Below, one piece after another: positions 1-8,202 of a DNA stretch of 64,000 nucleotides (position 1 is the stretch's first letter; each line of letters starts with the position of its first letter). The position numbers and the translations under genes are program-made. Origin of the DNA: Amycolatopsis orientalis DSM 40040 = KCTC 9412 (GTDB lineage Bacteria > Actinomycetota > Actinomycetes > Mycobacteriales > Pseudonocardiaceae); assembly GCF_000478275.1 (NCBI RefSeq), contig NZ_ASJB01000080.1, positions 372,001-436,000 of the forward strand, read 5' to 3'. The notes beneath the pieces are model-generated. The model was given only the letters and a program-made list of their open reading frames with translations, was not told the origin of the DNA and searched no databases.

Positions 1-687
1 TTCGGCGTCGTTGCCGATCTTCCCGGTTCCCTTGCCGCCCTGGTATCCGGCGATCGCCTTCCACCAGCCGGCGCCGCCGCCGAGGTCGGCCCCGGACGCG
101 CACAGCGCGCGACCGGCGGCGACCGAAGCCGAGTCGGGATCGGTGAGCGCGGGTTTCGTGATCCCGGGGATCGCCGTCCCGTACTTCTTCCACTGCTGCG
201 CCGACAGGCCGAGGGGGTTGTCGCCGCCGCGCCCATGGTTCGAACTCGCCGCGCCGACCCCCGCCAGGGTGACCCAGGAAAGGTGACAGTTCGGCTGTTC
301 GCCGCGCAGTGCCAATTCGCCGTTCGCGTAGCCGATCAGCGACTTCGCCGGGATGTCGAGCGGTCCGGAGAGCTTGGTGGCCCACTCCTCCAGCGGCCGG
401 GCGCCCTTCGGCGTCTCCTGCGCCTTGACCGGTGCGCTGACTTCGAGGACCGAGGGACCCGCGCCGCCGCCGACGGTGGCCGGATCCTGGTTGGCGGCCG
501 GGAGGGGGACCGGCTGGGTCCCGTCGGCGGGTGCCGGATCGTTCCCGCCCGCGAGCAGCCAGCCCGCCGTCGCGAGCCCGGCGACCAGCGGGAGGGCGAC
601 CAGGCTGCGCATCGCCACACCATGCGCCCATGACTTCTTCTTCGGGCTGGTTTCGGGCGCGCTCGGGGCGGGCTCGGGCTCAGTCAC
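1..687 (-). CDS. Membrane-anchored or secreted lytic-transglycosylase-like protein (C-terminus outside window)
   Basis: The reading frame begins at a GTG (685-687) and is still open at base 1, so about 229 residues of the N-terminal part are visible. Residues about 1-20 are charged (PKKKSWAHG) and are followed by one hydrophobic stretch (about 26-43, SLVALPLVAGLATAGWLLAG), which fits a signal anchor. A Pro/Ala-rich linker follows to about residue 75. The globular part has the features of SLT/transglycosylase-like proteins of actinobacteria: an IPAKSLIGYANGEL segment, then CHLSWVTLAGVG, SNHGRGGDNPLG, and later a WWKAIAGYQ segment. A role in peptidoglycan cleavage outside the membrane is inferred from these. 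The fold assignment is moderate, because the C-terminus is missing. Confidence 0.7.
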   Translation of the reverse strand, partial: MTEPEPAPSAPETSPKKKSWAHGVAMRSLVALPLVAGLATAGWLLAGGNDPAPADGTQPVPLPAANQDPATVGGGAGPSVLEVSAPVKAQETPKGARPLEEWATKLSGPLDIPAKSLIGYANGELALRGEQPNCHLSWVTLAGVGAASSNHGRGGDNPLGLSAQQWKKYGTAIPGITKPALTDPDSASVAAGRALCASGADLGGGAGWWKAIAGYQGGKGTGKIGNDAE

Positions 688-767
688 GCCGTCCAGGCTA
701 TTGGAGACCACCTCTCTGTAACGAGCGACCGCCTTGCACGTTAGGGGGACTCTCATATTCTGGACAA

Positions 768-1592
768 ATGACTGAGACGGGAGCGCTCGACGCCGGGCGT
801 CTGAGTGCCGCGCTGTCCGGCCGGTACGCCGCGATCCAGGTCGTGGCGAGCACTGGGTCCACCAACGCCGACCTGCGGGAAGCCGCCGCGAAGGGGGGCG
901 AGGACCGCACCGTGCTGATCGCCGAGGAGCAGACGGCCGGGGTCGGCCGCCGCGCGCGGCAGTGGTCCTCGCCGAAGGGATCCGGGCTCTACGTCAGTGT
1001 CCTGCTGCGTCCCCGCGAGGTCCCGTTCGCCAATTTGGGTTCACTTTCCGTGGTCGCCGGCCTCGCGGTGCGGGAGGTCGCCGCGGGCCTGGGCGTAGAC
1101 GCCGTCCTCAAGTGGCCGAACGACGTCCTGGCCGGGCCGGACCGCGGCAAATGCGCGGGCATCCTGGCCGAGGCCGTCGCCGGGGACGACACCACCGTGA
1201 TCCTCGGTATCGGCCTGAACGTGCTGCCGCTCGGCGAGAACGTCCCGGCCGGGCCCGGCGGTCTGCCCGCGACGTCGCTGGCCGAGCAGGGGGCGACCGA
1301 CACCGATCGTGGTGAGATCGCCATCCGCCTGCTCACCGGTTTCGACGAACTCGAACGCCGCTGGCGCCTGGCGGGCGGCTCGCTGGCCGAGGCGGGCCTG
1401 CTCGGTGACTACCGGCGGCATTGCGCCACGCTGGGCCAGGACGTCGAGGTCCAGCTGCCCGACGGCTCGGCGCTGACCGGCCGCGCCGCCGACATCGATC
1501 CCGCCGGCCAGCTCCAGGTCGACGTTCCCGGTGGTGAGCGGTACACGGTGTTCGCCGGAGACGTCGTCCACGTGCGGCCCGCCCGGCCCTGA
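768..1592 (+). CDS. birA: Biotin--[acetyl-CoA-carboxylase] ligase
   Basis: This 274-residue protein activates biotin as biotinyl-AMP and transfers it to the biotin carrier domain of acyl-CoA carboxylases. Visible family motifs are STGSTN (about 28-33), the biotinyl-AMP loop GVGRRARQW (about 57-65), KWPNDV (about 112) and GIGLNV (about 145). A small C-terminal beta domain (about 225-274) closes it. There is no N-terminal helix-turn-helix, so it is a monofunctional ligase and not a BirA repressor. The ATG at 768 is chosen because the conserved core starts soon after it. A PH-domain membrane protein follows in the same direction, as in M. tuberculosis Rv3279c-Rv3278c. Confidence 0.95.
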   Translation: MTETGALDAGRLSAALSGRYAAIQVVASTGSTNADLREAAAKGGEDRTVLIAEEQTAGVGRRARQWSSPKGSGLYVSVLLRPREVPFANLGSLSVVAGLAVREVAAGLGVDAVLKWPNDVLAGPDRGKCAGILAEAVAGDDTTVILGIGLNVLPLGENVPAGPGGLPATSLAEQGATDTDRGEIAIRLLTGFDELERRWRLAGGSLAEAGLLGDYRRHCATLGQDVEVQLPDGSALTGRAADIDPAGQLQVDVPGGERYTVFAGDVVHVRPARP

Positions 1593-1701
1593 TCCGGCGG
1601 ATCGTGACAAGTCTCGATTTGCGGCGCCTCCTCTTCCCCCGGCGCTGTTCGCCGGTACGGTGAGGCTCACCAGCGCCGAACACACTTTGGGAGCGTCCGT
1701 C

Positions 1702-2286
1702 GTGGCCTATCCGGACGATTTGCTCAGCGAAAACGAGCACGTCGTGGTGCACAGTCACCCGCATTTCAAGATGCTGATCTTCCCCTTCGTCGCGCTGATC
1801 GTCACGCTCGGCGTGGGTATCTGGCTGGGCATCCTGGCGAAGGACGCGACGGCCCCCTGGGACCTGATCTCGCTGATCGCGGTCGGCGTGGTCGGGCTCG
1901 GCCTCGTCGTCTGGCTCTTCCTCGCGCCGTTCGTCCGCTGGCGCACGACGCATTTCATCGTGACCACGGACCGGCTGATCGCCCGTGAGGGCGTGCTCAA
2001 GCGGACCGGGATCGACATCCCGATGTCGCGGATCAACAGCGTCCAGTTCGAGCACGGACTGCTGGACCGGGTGTTCGGCTGCGGCACGCTGGTGATCGAA
2101 TCCGCGTCGGACGAACCGCTGAGGTTCGACGACATCCCCAAGGTCGAGCGGGTGCACACGGTCATCTACCGCGAGGTCAACGACAACCCGTACGACGACT
2201 ACGCGCCGCCCGCACCCGGCGCTCCGCAGCAGACCGAGCCGCTGCCGCCGCAGGGGCGTCCGCCGCGCGGCGACAGGCGCCGTTGA
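1702..2286 (+). CDS. PH-domain (bPH2) membrane protein
   Basis: This 194-residue membrane protein has two transmembrane helices (about 23-45 and 57-77). A bacterial PH-like domain (about 78-160) follows, with the typical THFIVTTDRLIAREGVLKR and IDIPMSRINSVQ segments. The tail is Pro/Arg-rich and disordered. The GTG at 1702 is preceded by GGGAG at 1689-1693, eight bases upstream. The function of this family is unknown; a structural or envelope role is usually assumed. It lies downstream of birA, matching mycobacterial Rv3278c. Its TGA overlaps the ATG of the next gene by one base (TGATG), suggesting translational coupling. Confidence 0.85.
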   Translation: MAYPDDLLSENEHVVVHSHPHFKMLIFPFVALIVTLGVGIWLGILAKDATAPWDLISLIAVGVVGLGLVVWLFLAPFVRWRTTHFIVTTDRLIAREGVLKRTGIDIPMSRINSVQFEHGLLDRVFGCGTLVIESASDEPLRFDDIPKVERVHTVIYREVNDNPYDDYAPPAPGAPQQTEPLPPQGRPPRGDRRR

Positions 2287-3218
2287 TGGGCACGCGAGAG
2301 CTGGGCCTGCCCGACCGCGTCCCGTCCGCCGAGGCGTTGCCGGAACGGGTGACGATCTGGGAGGTCGGCCCCCGGGACGGCCTGCAGAACGAGAAGTCGA
2401 TCGTTCCGGTCGAGGTGAAGCTCGAGTTCCTGGCCAAGCTCGCCGACGCCGGGTTGACCACGCTCGAAGCGACCAGTTTCGTGAGCCCGAAATGGGTGCC
2501 GCAGCTGGCCGACGCCGAGCAACTCCTCGCCGGGCTCGAACGCCGCGAAGGCGTCCGTTATCCCGTTCTCGTCCCGAACGAGCGCGGGCTGGACCGCGCG
2601 CTGGAGGCCGGGGTGGCGCATATCGCGATCTTCGCCAGCGCCACCGAGACCTTCGCCAAGAAGAACCTCAATTCCACGGTGGACGACCAGTTCGCGATGT
2701 TCGAGCCGGTCGTCACCCGGGCACGGGCCGAAGGGCTCGACGTGCGCGGCTACGTGTCGATGTGCTTCGGCGACCCGTGGGAGGGCGCCGTCCCGGCCTC
2801 GCAGGTCGCCGGGGTGGGCAAACGACTGCTGGACCTCGGCTGTTCGCAGCTTTCGCTCGGGGACACCATCGGCGTCGCCACCGCCGGGCAGGTCGAGGCG
2901 CTGATCGGGCAGTTCGCCGACGTCAGCACCCTCGCCGTCCACTTCCACGACACCTACGGCCAGGCGCTCGCGAACACCTTGGCCGCCCTTCGCTGCGGTG
3001 TCTCCACTGTGGACTCGTCCGCCGGGGGACTCGGTGGCTGCCCGTACGCCGAATCGGCCACCGGGAACCTCGCGACCGAGGATCTGGTGTGGATGCTCGA
3101 CGGTCTCGGCGTCGAAACCGGTGTCGACCTCGACGTGTTGGTGTCGGCCAGCAAGTGGATGGCCGGGAAGCTGGGCAGGCCGAGCCCGTCCCGGGTGGTC
3201 AACGCGCTCGCGGGATGA
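2286..3218 (+). CDS. Hydroxymethylglutaryl-CoA lyase
   Basis: This 310-residue TIM-barrel lyase cleaves HMG-CoA to acetyl-CoA and acetoacetate in leucine or ketone-body catabolism. Visible motifs are EVGPRDGLQNE (about 26-36, with the metal-binding Asp and catalytic Arg), TSFVSPKWVPQ, HFHDTYGQALAN (about 219-230, metal-binding His pair) and the Cys loop GGLGGCPYAESATGN. All residues needed for divalent-metal catalysis appear present. The ATG at 2286 overlaps the preceding stop, and its own TGA overlaps the ATG of the decayed acetyltransferase (ATGA). Length is normal for the bacterial MvaB/HMGCL family. The related DRE-TIM family includes other lyases, but the motif set favours HMG-CoA lyase. 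Confidence 0.92.
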   Translation: MGTRELGLPDRVPSAEALPERVTIWEVGPRDGLQNEKSIVPVEVKLEFLAKLADAGLTTLEATSFVSPKWVPQLADAEQLLAGLERREGVRYPVLVPNERGLDRALEAGVAHIAIFASATETFAKKNLNSTVDDQFAMFEPVVTRARAEGLDVRGYVSMCFGDPWEGAVPASQVAGVGKRLLDLGCSQLSLGDTIGVATAGQVEALIGQFADVSTLAVHFHDTYGQALANTLAALRCGVSTVDSSAGGLGGCPYAESATGNLATEDLVWMLDGLGVETGVDLDVLVSASKWMAGKLGRPSPSRVVNALAG

Positions 3219-3624
3219 GGTTCGCCGAACTCACGAACGACACCTTGCCCCTGTTCGAGCGGTTGTTCGGCCCGGGTGGCGTGCAGGGCGGGTGCTGGTG
3301 CGCCTTCTTCCGGCTGACCGGCCCCGAGTTCGAACGGGCGGGCAAGGACGGCCGCAAGGCGCATGTCCGCGGTGCGACCGCCGCCGGGAAACCGTTGGGA
3401 CTACTGGCCTTGGCCGATGACGACGAACCGGTCGGCCGGGTCGCGGTCTCGCCCCGGCCGGACAACCCGAGGTCGGCGCGCTGCTGCGGGAGGCCGTTGG
3501 ATCTGTACCACGGCACGGTGAGCATGTTCGAAAGGCGGGTTTCGAGCTCGTCGAACGCCGTCCGCCGACACGGGCTTTGATGCGCTTTCGGGTATCCGCC
3601 GACGAGAACGCCGGTCGGCGATAA
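3215..3624 (+). pseudogene. GNAT-family N-acetyltransferase, internally deleted and frameshifted
   Basis: The frame opening at ATG 3215 encodes a GNAT-like N-terminus (FAELTNDTLPLFERLFGPGG, then GGCWCAFFRLTGPEFE and a PVGRVAVSPRPDN strand). After about 3470 the conserved middle of the domain (the acetyl-CoA loop region) is missing. The correct frame shifts +1 from 3472, where VGALLREAVG is readable, and the end KAGFELVERRPPTRALMRF also lies in that +1 frame up to a TAA at 3622-3624. A remnant LYHGTVSMFE is readable only in the original frame. The unshifted frame stops at 3580 after a nonsense tail. At least two deletions are needed to explain this, so the gene is judged non-functional. Confidence 0.75.
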
Positions 3625-3691
3625 GGTCTTCACGGGACCTGTCCGCTGCCTCCCCCTTCACCGGTGGGATCGATTCCTTGGGGGAGGTGCG

Positions 3692-4534
3692 GTGACCGAT
3701 CCGAGCGAGGCCGGAACGGGCCCGATCCGGCTGCCCGTCCAGTACGCCGATGCCGACGCGCCGACGCCGCCTCAGGGGCTCCGTGCTCCGTACGCGCCTT
3801 CGCCGTGGCCGCCCGCCGTCGCGCCGTTGCGCGTACCCTTCCCGCCCGCCGCGCCGCCGGTGCCCCCGGCTCCGCCGCCGATGGGGGCTTTGCGCACCGA
3901 ACGGGAAAGCGTGATCGCGCTGTTCCTGGTACATATGTTCCCCATCGGGCATCTCCCGGTCGCGATGGCCAAACCCGCGCGCCAGTTGCCGCTGCCCGAG
4001 GGCGGTTCCGGTCCGCAGGATCATCCCCAAGCGGGCGTGCTGGACGACCTGGACGCGTTGTCGTATGTCAGCGGTGGTTTCCGGCGTTCCCCGACGGCTC
4101 CGGCCGTCTTCCCGCCACCGGCGTTGACCAGGGGACACGATCCGTGGGGCGGAGAGTCCCGAGAGGACTGGGAGCGCCGGTTCACGGACGAGACCGGGTA
4201 CCTGTGGCCACCCGGCGAACTCTTCCCTGAGGGCGGTATCGACCCGGCGACACCGGTGATGCTCGAGGTCGGCACCCATCTCGACCGGTTCGGGGACCAC
4301 CACGGCCGGGTGTTCGCCGAAGACGCGACCCTGTTCTCGATGCGCTCGTTGCCGCCGGACCGGGTCACCGCGTACCGGCGCTACCGCGTCGTCCGGCCGC
4401 TGCCGGTCTGGCGATCGGTGACCGCCGAATGGTTCGGCCAGCCGGGCGGCGGGGTGCGCTTCCGCGCGGTCCTCGGCGCGGATGAACTCGTCACGCTGGG
4501 CTTCCTGGCGGACGTAACGGGGGAGGTTCGGTGA
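3692..4534 (+). CDS. TNT-domain NAD+ glycohydrolase-type toxin
   Basis: This 280-residue protein starts at a GTG with a strong GGGGAGG site (3681-3687). Residues 1-75 are Pro/Ala-rich; about 75-100 form a hydrophobic segment (SVIALFLVHMFPIGHLPVA). A C-terminal domain (about 168-275) matches the tuberculosis necrotizing toxin (TNT) family: WPPGELF, LEVGTHLDRFG, RSLPP, YRRYRVVRPLPV and the signature WFGQPGGGVRF. Known TNT domains hydrolyse NAD+/NADP+ and kill host or competitor cells. No signal peptide, WXG100 or CpnT-like channel domain is evident, so the delivery route is unclear. The next gene overlaps by four bases and is the expected place for the immunity protein. Confidence 0.82.
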   Translation: MTDPSEAGTGPIRLPVQYADADAPTPPQGLRAPYAPSPWPPAVAPLRVPFPPAAPPVPPAPPPMGALRTERESVIALFLVHMFPIGHLPVAMAKPARQLPLPEGGSGPQDHPQAGVLDDLDALSYVSGGFRRSPTAPAVFPPPALTRGHDPWGGESREDWERRFTDETGYLWPPGELFPEGGIDPATPVMLEVGTHLDRFGDHHGRVFAEDATLFSMRSLPPDRVTAYRRYRVVRPLPVWRSVTAEWFGQPGGGVRFRAVLGADELVTLGFLADVTGEVR

Positions 4535-4806
4535 ACACGGGGACGATCCTGCGGTGGCTGGCCGCGCTGGGCGTACCGCCCGAGGTGGTCTCGGTCGGCG
4601 CGGAGACGGACAACGCCTGGTGCCTCATGCGCACCGAGGAGGAGGGCGCCGAACCCGCTTGGGAGGTGTTCTGGCGCGAGCAGGGGAACCGGTACGACTG
4701 GGCACGCTTCACCAGCGAGCAGGTCGCCTGCCATTACCTCTTCGGCCGCCTGGCGTGGTCGCAGGTCGCGCGCGGCGCCGTCGGTCTCCTGCCCGGCGCG
4801 CAGTGA
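4531..4806 (+). CDS. Small putative immunity protein for the TNT toxin
   Basis: This 91-residue protein begins at a GTG overlapping the toxin stop codon (GTGA), so the two are translated together, as expected for a toxin and its antidote. It is acidic at the N-terminus, with aromatic-rich segments EVFWREQGNRYDWARF and ACHYLFGRLAWSQ and no signal peptide or membrane helix. In mycobacteria the gene next to a TNT toxin encodes the cytosolic inhibitor IFT, which blocks the NAD+ site. By position and size this gene is inferred to do the same. The sequence alone does not prove homology to IFT. Confidence 0.65.
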   Translation: MNTGTILRWLAALGVPPEVVSVGAETDNAWCLMRTEEEGAEPAWEVFWREQGNRYDWARFTSEQVACHYLFGRLAWSQVARGAVGLLPGAQ

Positions 4807-4807
4807 C

Positions 4808-5593
4808 TCAGCGTTTCAGGATGGCCAGTGCTTCGTCGTGGAGCAGGCCGTTCGTCGACAGCGCCGAGCCGTTGTCGTAGCGGGCCTCGCCGGAGAGGTC
4901 GGTGAACCGCCCGCCCGCCTCGGTGATCAGCACCTGGGCGGCGGCGACGTCCCACGGGTTCACGATGCATTCCGCGGTGATGTCGAGCGCGCCCTCGGCG
5001 ACCAGGCAGTGGTGCCAGAAGTCCCCGAAAGCGCGGCTTTCCCAGCACGCGTTGACGAGGTCCAGGTACTTCTCCCGCGAGTGGTACTCGACCCACGAGT
5101 TCAAGTCCGTTGTGGACAGATAGGCGTCTTCGAGCGAGGCCACCTTCGACACCGAAAGGCGCCGTTCGCCGCCGGAGTCGCGCAGCCAGGCGCCGTCCCC
5201 GGTGGCCGCCCACCAGCGGCGCCCGAGCAGCGGCGCGCTGATCATGCCCACCACCGGGGTGCCGTCTTCGACCAGCGCGATCAGCGTCGCCCACACCGGG
5301 ACCCCGCGCAGGAAGTTCTTGGTCCCGTCGATCGGATCGAGCACCCAGGCCCGGCCGGTCGCGGCCGAACCACCGCGTTCTTCGCCGAGGACGGTGTCGT
5401 CCGGGCGTTCCGCGGTGAGGATCGCGCGGATCGCGTCTTCGACGGCGGTGTCCGCGTCGGTCACCGGGGTCCGGTCGGGTTTGCGCTCCACGGCCAGGTC
5501 GAGCGCGCGGAACCGGTCGGTCGTGATGGCGTCGGCGGCGTCGGCCAGCCGGACGGCGAGTTCCAGATCATTCTCGTAGCCGGGCACGGTCAC
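4808..5593 (-). CDS. hisN: Histidinol-phosphatase, inositol-monophosphatase fold
   Basis: This 261-residue Mg2+-dependent phosphatase dephosphorylates L-histidinol phosphate in histidine biosynthesis. Family motifs are GEE (about 70-72), the metal site WVLDPIDGTKNF (83-94) and the C-terminal NPWDVAAAQVLITEAGG (about 212-228). The DPIDGTKNF variant and the overall length match actinobacterial HisN more than inositol monophosphatase SuhB, but substrate cannot be fixed from sequence alone. The start is a GTG at 5593. It is convergent with the immunity gene (one base between the stops) and divergent from the response regulator downstream. Confidence 0.85.
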   Translation of the reverse strand: MTVPGYENDLELAVRLADAADAITTDRFRALDLAVERKPDRTPVTDADTAVEDAIRAILTAERPDDTVLGEERGGSAATGRAWVLDPIDGTKNFLRGVPVWATLIALVEDGTPVVGMISAPLLGRRWWAATGDGAWLRDSGGERRLSVSKVASLEDAYLSTTDLNSWVEYHSREKYLDLVNACWESRAFGDFWHHCLVAEGALDITAECIVNPWDVAAAQVLITEAGGRFTDLSGEARYDNGSALSTNGLLHDEALAILKR

Positions 5594-5629
5594 GATGCTT
5601 TCACGCCCGGCGGCCGTAGAGTTGAGCAG

Positions 5630-6340
5630 GTGAGCATGGTGCTACTCGCCGAGGATGACCCGGCCATCGCCGATCCGCTTTCCCGCGCCCTTCAGCGGGA
5701 GGGATACGACGTGCGCGTCGTCGGTGACGGGCCCGCCGCCCTCGACGCGACCGAGAGCGACCGTGTCGACCTCCTGGTCCTCGATCTCGGCCTGCCCGGG
5801 ATGGACGGGCTGGAGGTGTGCCGCCGCCTGCGCGCCAGCGGGACGGAGGTGCCGGTGCTGATGCTCACCGCGCGCACGGACGAGGTCGACTTCGTGGTCG
5901 GGCTGGACGCGGGCGCGGACGACTACGTCGCGAAGCCGTTCCGTCTCGCCGAACTGCTGGCCCGGATCCGGGCGTTGCTCCGCCGCCGGGCTCCCGAGGT
6001 GCTCGAAGCCGGCGGGGTGCGGATGGACCTCGGTGCCCGGATGGTCACCGTGGACCTGCACGAGGTGCAGCTGGCGAACAAGGAGTTCGAGCTGCTGCGG
6101 GTGCTGATGAGCCGTGCGGGCCAGGTCGTCAGCCGCGACGAGATCCTCGCCGAGGTGTGGAACGACCTCGAATCGAAGACCTCCAAGACCCTCGACATGC
6201 ACATGTCGTGGCTGCGCCGGAAACTCGCGATCGCCGCGGACGAGGCGGCGGGCCGGACGAGCAGGCCGGGCGGGAACGGGGACGGCGAACGGCGGATCGC
6301 CACGGTCCGCGGCGTCGGCTTCCGCTTCAACGCGGAATAG
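5630..6340 (+). CDS. OmpR-family response regulator
   Basis: This 236-residue protein has an N-terminal receiver with acidic pocket D9-D10, phospho-acceptor D52 (VLDLGLPGMDG) and K102 (DDYVAKPF). A winged-helix Trans_reg_C domain follows (about 130-235), ending TVRGVGFRF. All phosphorylation residues are intact. A Gly/Arg-rich insert (about 205-220) sits in the DNA-binding domain before the final beta hairpin. GTG at 5630 is taken as the start; ATG at 5636 is an alternative. The partner histidine kinase starts one base after its stop, so the two form an operon. The stimulus is unknown. Confidence 0.9.
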   Translation: MSMVLLAEDDPAIADPLSRALQREGYDVRVVGDGPAALDATESDRVDLLVLDLGLPGMDGLEVCRRLRASGTEVPVLMLTARTDEVDFVVGLDAGADDYVAKPFRLAELLARIRALLRRRAPEVLEAGGVRMDLGARMVTVDLHEVQLANKEFELLRVLMSRAGQVVSRDEILAEVWNDLESKTSKTLDMHMSWLRRKLAIAADEAAGRTSRPGGNGDGERRIATVRGVGFRFNAE

Positions 6341-6341
6341 C

Positions 6342-7625
6342 ATGCGCCGTCGCATCCTCCTGGCGATCCTGCTCGCCGTCGCGGTGACCGCGGCGGTGCT
6401 GGGCATCCCGCTCGGGATCACCGCCTGGCAGCTGGTCGAGAACCTCAACCGCGAGAACCTCGCGTCCGCGGCGCGCGGGATCGCGGCCACCCTCGACAAC
6501 GAGATCGCCAACGGCCAGCCGATCGACCTCGACCAGGTCCGGGTGGCCGTGCCGCCGGGCGGGCTGCTGACCGTCCGCGCGGAGGGGCAGATCGAGAAGC
6601 GCTACGGCTCCGATCCCGGCAGCGACGTGGTCTCCGAAAAGGTGCCGATCGCGCTGCACGGCGAGGTCGAGCTGTCCGTACCCGCCGGGCCCATGCGCAC
6701 CCGGCAGACGCAGGTGACCCTGCTCGTGGTGCTGCTGGTCGTGCTGTCGGTCGGTACCGGCACGGTGGTCGCGACCGTGACCGCGCGACGGCTCGCGAAA
6801 CCGCTGAGACACGTCGCCGATCGCGCGGTCAAACTCGGTGGCGGCGACTTCCGGCCGGATCCCAAGCGCTACGGCGTCGGCGAACTCGACATGGTCGCCG
6901 AAGCGCTCGACGCGTCCGGTTCGGCGCTGGCGCAGCTCGTCCAGCGAGAACGCCAGCTCGTCGGCGACGTCTCCCACCAGCTGCGGAGCCGGTTGACCGC
7001 GTTGCAACTGCGGCTCGAACCGCTCACCGTCCATCCCGACCAGGACGTCGTCGACGAGGCGAAGGCGGCGCAAGAACAAGCCGACCGGCTGGCCGAGGCA
7101 CTCGACGAGCTGCTGGCGGCCGCGCGGGCCGCCAGCGAGGTCAGCGCGGAACCGGTGAATCTGGCGGAAGTTCTCCCCGAGGTTTCGGAAGAATGGCGAC
7201 AGCTGCTTCGCGCTGAAGGCAGGCATCTGCGGCTTCGCGTCACTGACGGGCTGAGGGCCAGGGCCACCCCTGGCCGGCTGCGCGAGGTCGTCGGCGTCCT
7301 GCTCGACAACGCCCTGCGCCACGGCGCGGGAACGGTCACGCTCGCCGCCCGCCGCGGCGACACGGACGGCACCGTGGTGATCGAGGTCGCCGACACCGGC
7401 TCCGGCGTGCCCGACGAGCTGGCCCCGCACATCTTCGAACGCGGGTTCTCCGGTGGCGGGTCGACCGGGGTCGGGCTCGCGCTCGCCCGCGCGCTCGTCG
7501 AAGCCGACGGCGGGCGGCTGGAGTTGTCGAGCAAACAGCCCGTGGTGTTCAGCCTCTTCCTGAAGGTCCCCCGTCCCGGCGATGTGGCCGAAGTCCGGTG
7601 GCCCGCGGAACGAGTCCCCAGGTAA
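6342..7625 (+). CDS. Sensor histidine kinase
   Basis: This 427-residue membrane kinase has TM1 (about 4-30), an extracytoplasmic sensor of about 90 residues, TM2 (about 123-148) and a HAMP segment. The phospho-acceptor H212 lies in DVSHQLRSRLTAL. The HATPase domain has an N-box LLDNALRHGAG (about 321), a D/F-box VADTGSGVPDEL and a G-box GGGSTGVGLALARAL. It should autophosphorylate and signal to the response regulator encoded immediately upstream. ATG at 6342 follows the regulator stop by one base. The signal sensed cannot be read from the sequence. Confidence 0.9.
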   Translation: MRRRILLAILLAVAVTAAVLGIPLGITAWQLVENLNRENLASAARGIAATLDNEIANGQPIDLDQVRVAVPPGGLLTVRAEGQIEKRYGSDPGSDVVSEKVPIALHGEVELSVPAGPMRTRQTQVTLLVVLLVVLSVGTGTVVATVTARRLAKPLRHVADRAVKLGGGDFRPDPKRYGVGELDMVAEALDASGSALAQLVQRERQLVGDVSHQLRSRLTALQLRLEPLTVHPDQDVVDEAKAAQEQADRLAEALDELLAAARAASEVSAEPVNLAEVLPEVSEEWRQLLRAEGRHLRLRVTDGLRARATPGRLREVVGVLLDNALRHGAGTVTLAARRGDTDGTVVIEVADTGSGVPDELAPHIFERGFSGGGSTGVGLALARALVEADGGRLELSSKQPVVFSLFLKVPRPGDVAEVRWPAERVPR

Positions 7626-7689
7626 GACCTCCCCAAGGACCTCCCGATAGGGCAGCGTCGCGGACGCGGACCGACCTACCGTCTGGAGG

Positions 7690-8202
7690 GTGCGTGCGAC
7701 GGCGTTTCGGTATCGCCCACCGGTGACTCCGGTGGCCGCGGCGACCGCGGAGATCGGCAAGGTGACGGTTTCCGTGCGCCTGTCCTTCGAAGGCGACCTC
7801 TACGCGTGCCGCCGTCCTCCCGGCGTGGTGGAGCGGGTGGAGGCCGAAGCGCTGGACCTGCTCTCGAAGGGCCTGTTCGTCAGCGGGATCGACACTCCGG
7901 TCGCGACCGTCACCGGAGCGGCCGGACACCGGTTCGTGCAGGAGACGACCGTGTTCCAGCCACCGGACCGCTGGATCTACCGGGGCACCTGCGGGGTCGG
8001 CGCCAGCCGGAACGGGCTGACCTTGACCGGCGTGCTCGGCTACCGGCTCGAGGTCCGGGCCTGCTGGGCCCGGCGAGCGGGCGAATGCGGCCCGCCCACG
8101 ACCGCGGCCGAATGGTGCGAGTTCTTCGGAGCGCAGCTCGCGTCCATCGGAGGGGTGGTCCTGCGGCGGGCCTCCGTGCTCAGCCTCGGTACTCCGCCGT
8201 GA
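7690..8202 (+). CDS. Hypothetical protein
   Basis: A 170-residue soluble protein that I do not recognise. It has no signal peptide or membrane helix; it is rich in beta-strand-like segments (KVTVSVRLSFEGDLYACR, VQETTVFQPPDRWIYRGT, LTLTGVLGYRLEVRACW) and contains six cysteines, an unusual number for a cytosolic protein. GTG 7690 is used, but a GGAGG lies directly against it (7685-7689), so GTG 7723 (VTPVAAATAEIG) is a plausible real start. Its 3' end overlaps the convergent Pvc16-like gene by 23 bp. No function is assigned. Confidence 0.6.
   Translation: MRATAFRYRPPVTPVAAATAEIGKVTVSVRLSFEGDLYACRRPPGVVERVEAEALDLLSKGLFVSGIDTPVATVTGAAGHRFVQETTVFQPPDRWIYRGTCGVGASRNGLTLTGVLGYRLEVRACWARRAGECGPPTTAAEWCEFFGAQLASIGGVVLRRASVLSLGTPP

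Noticed and set aside
734..759. Promoter TTGCAC-CATATT before birA
   Set aside because: Spacing between the two boxes is only 14 bp, too short for a standard vegetative promoter.
4838..5629. Upstream extension of the response regulator into hisN
   Set aside because: The extension is antisense to hisN and has no family similarity; the receiver domain starts at GTG 5630.
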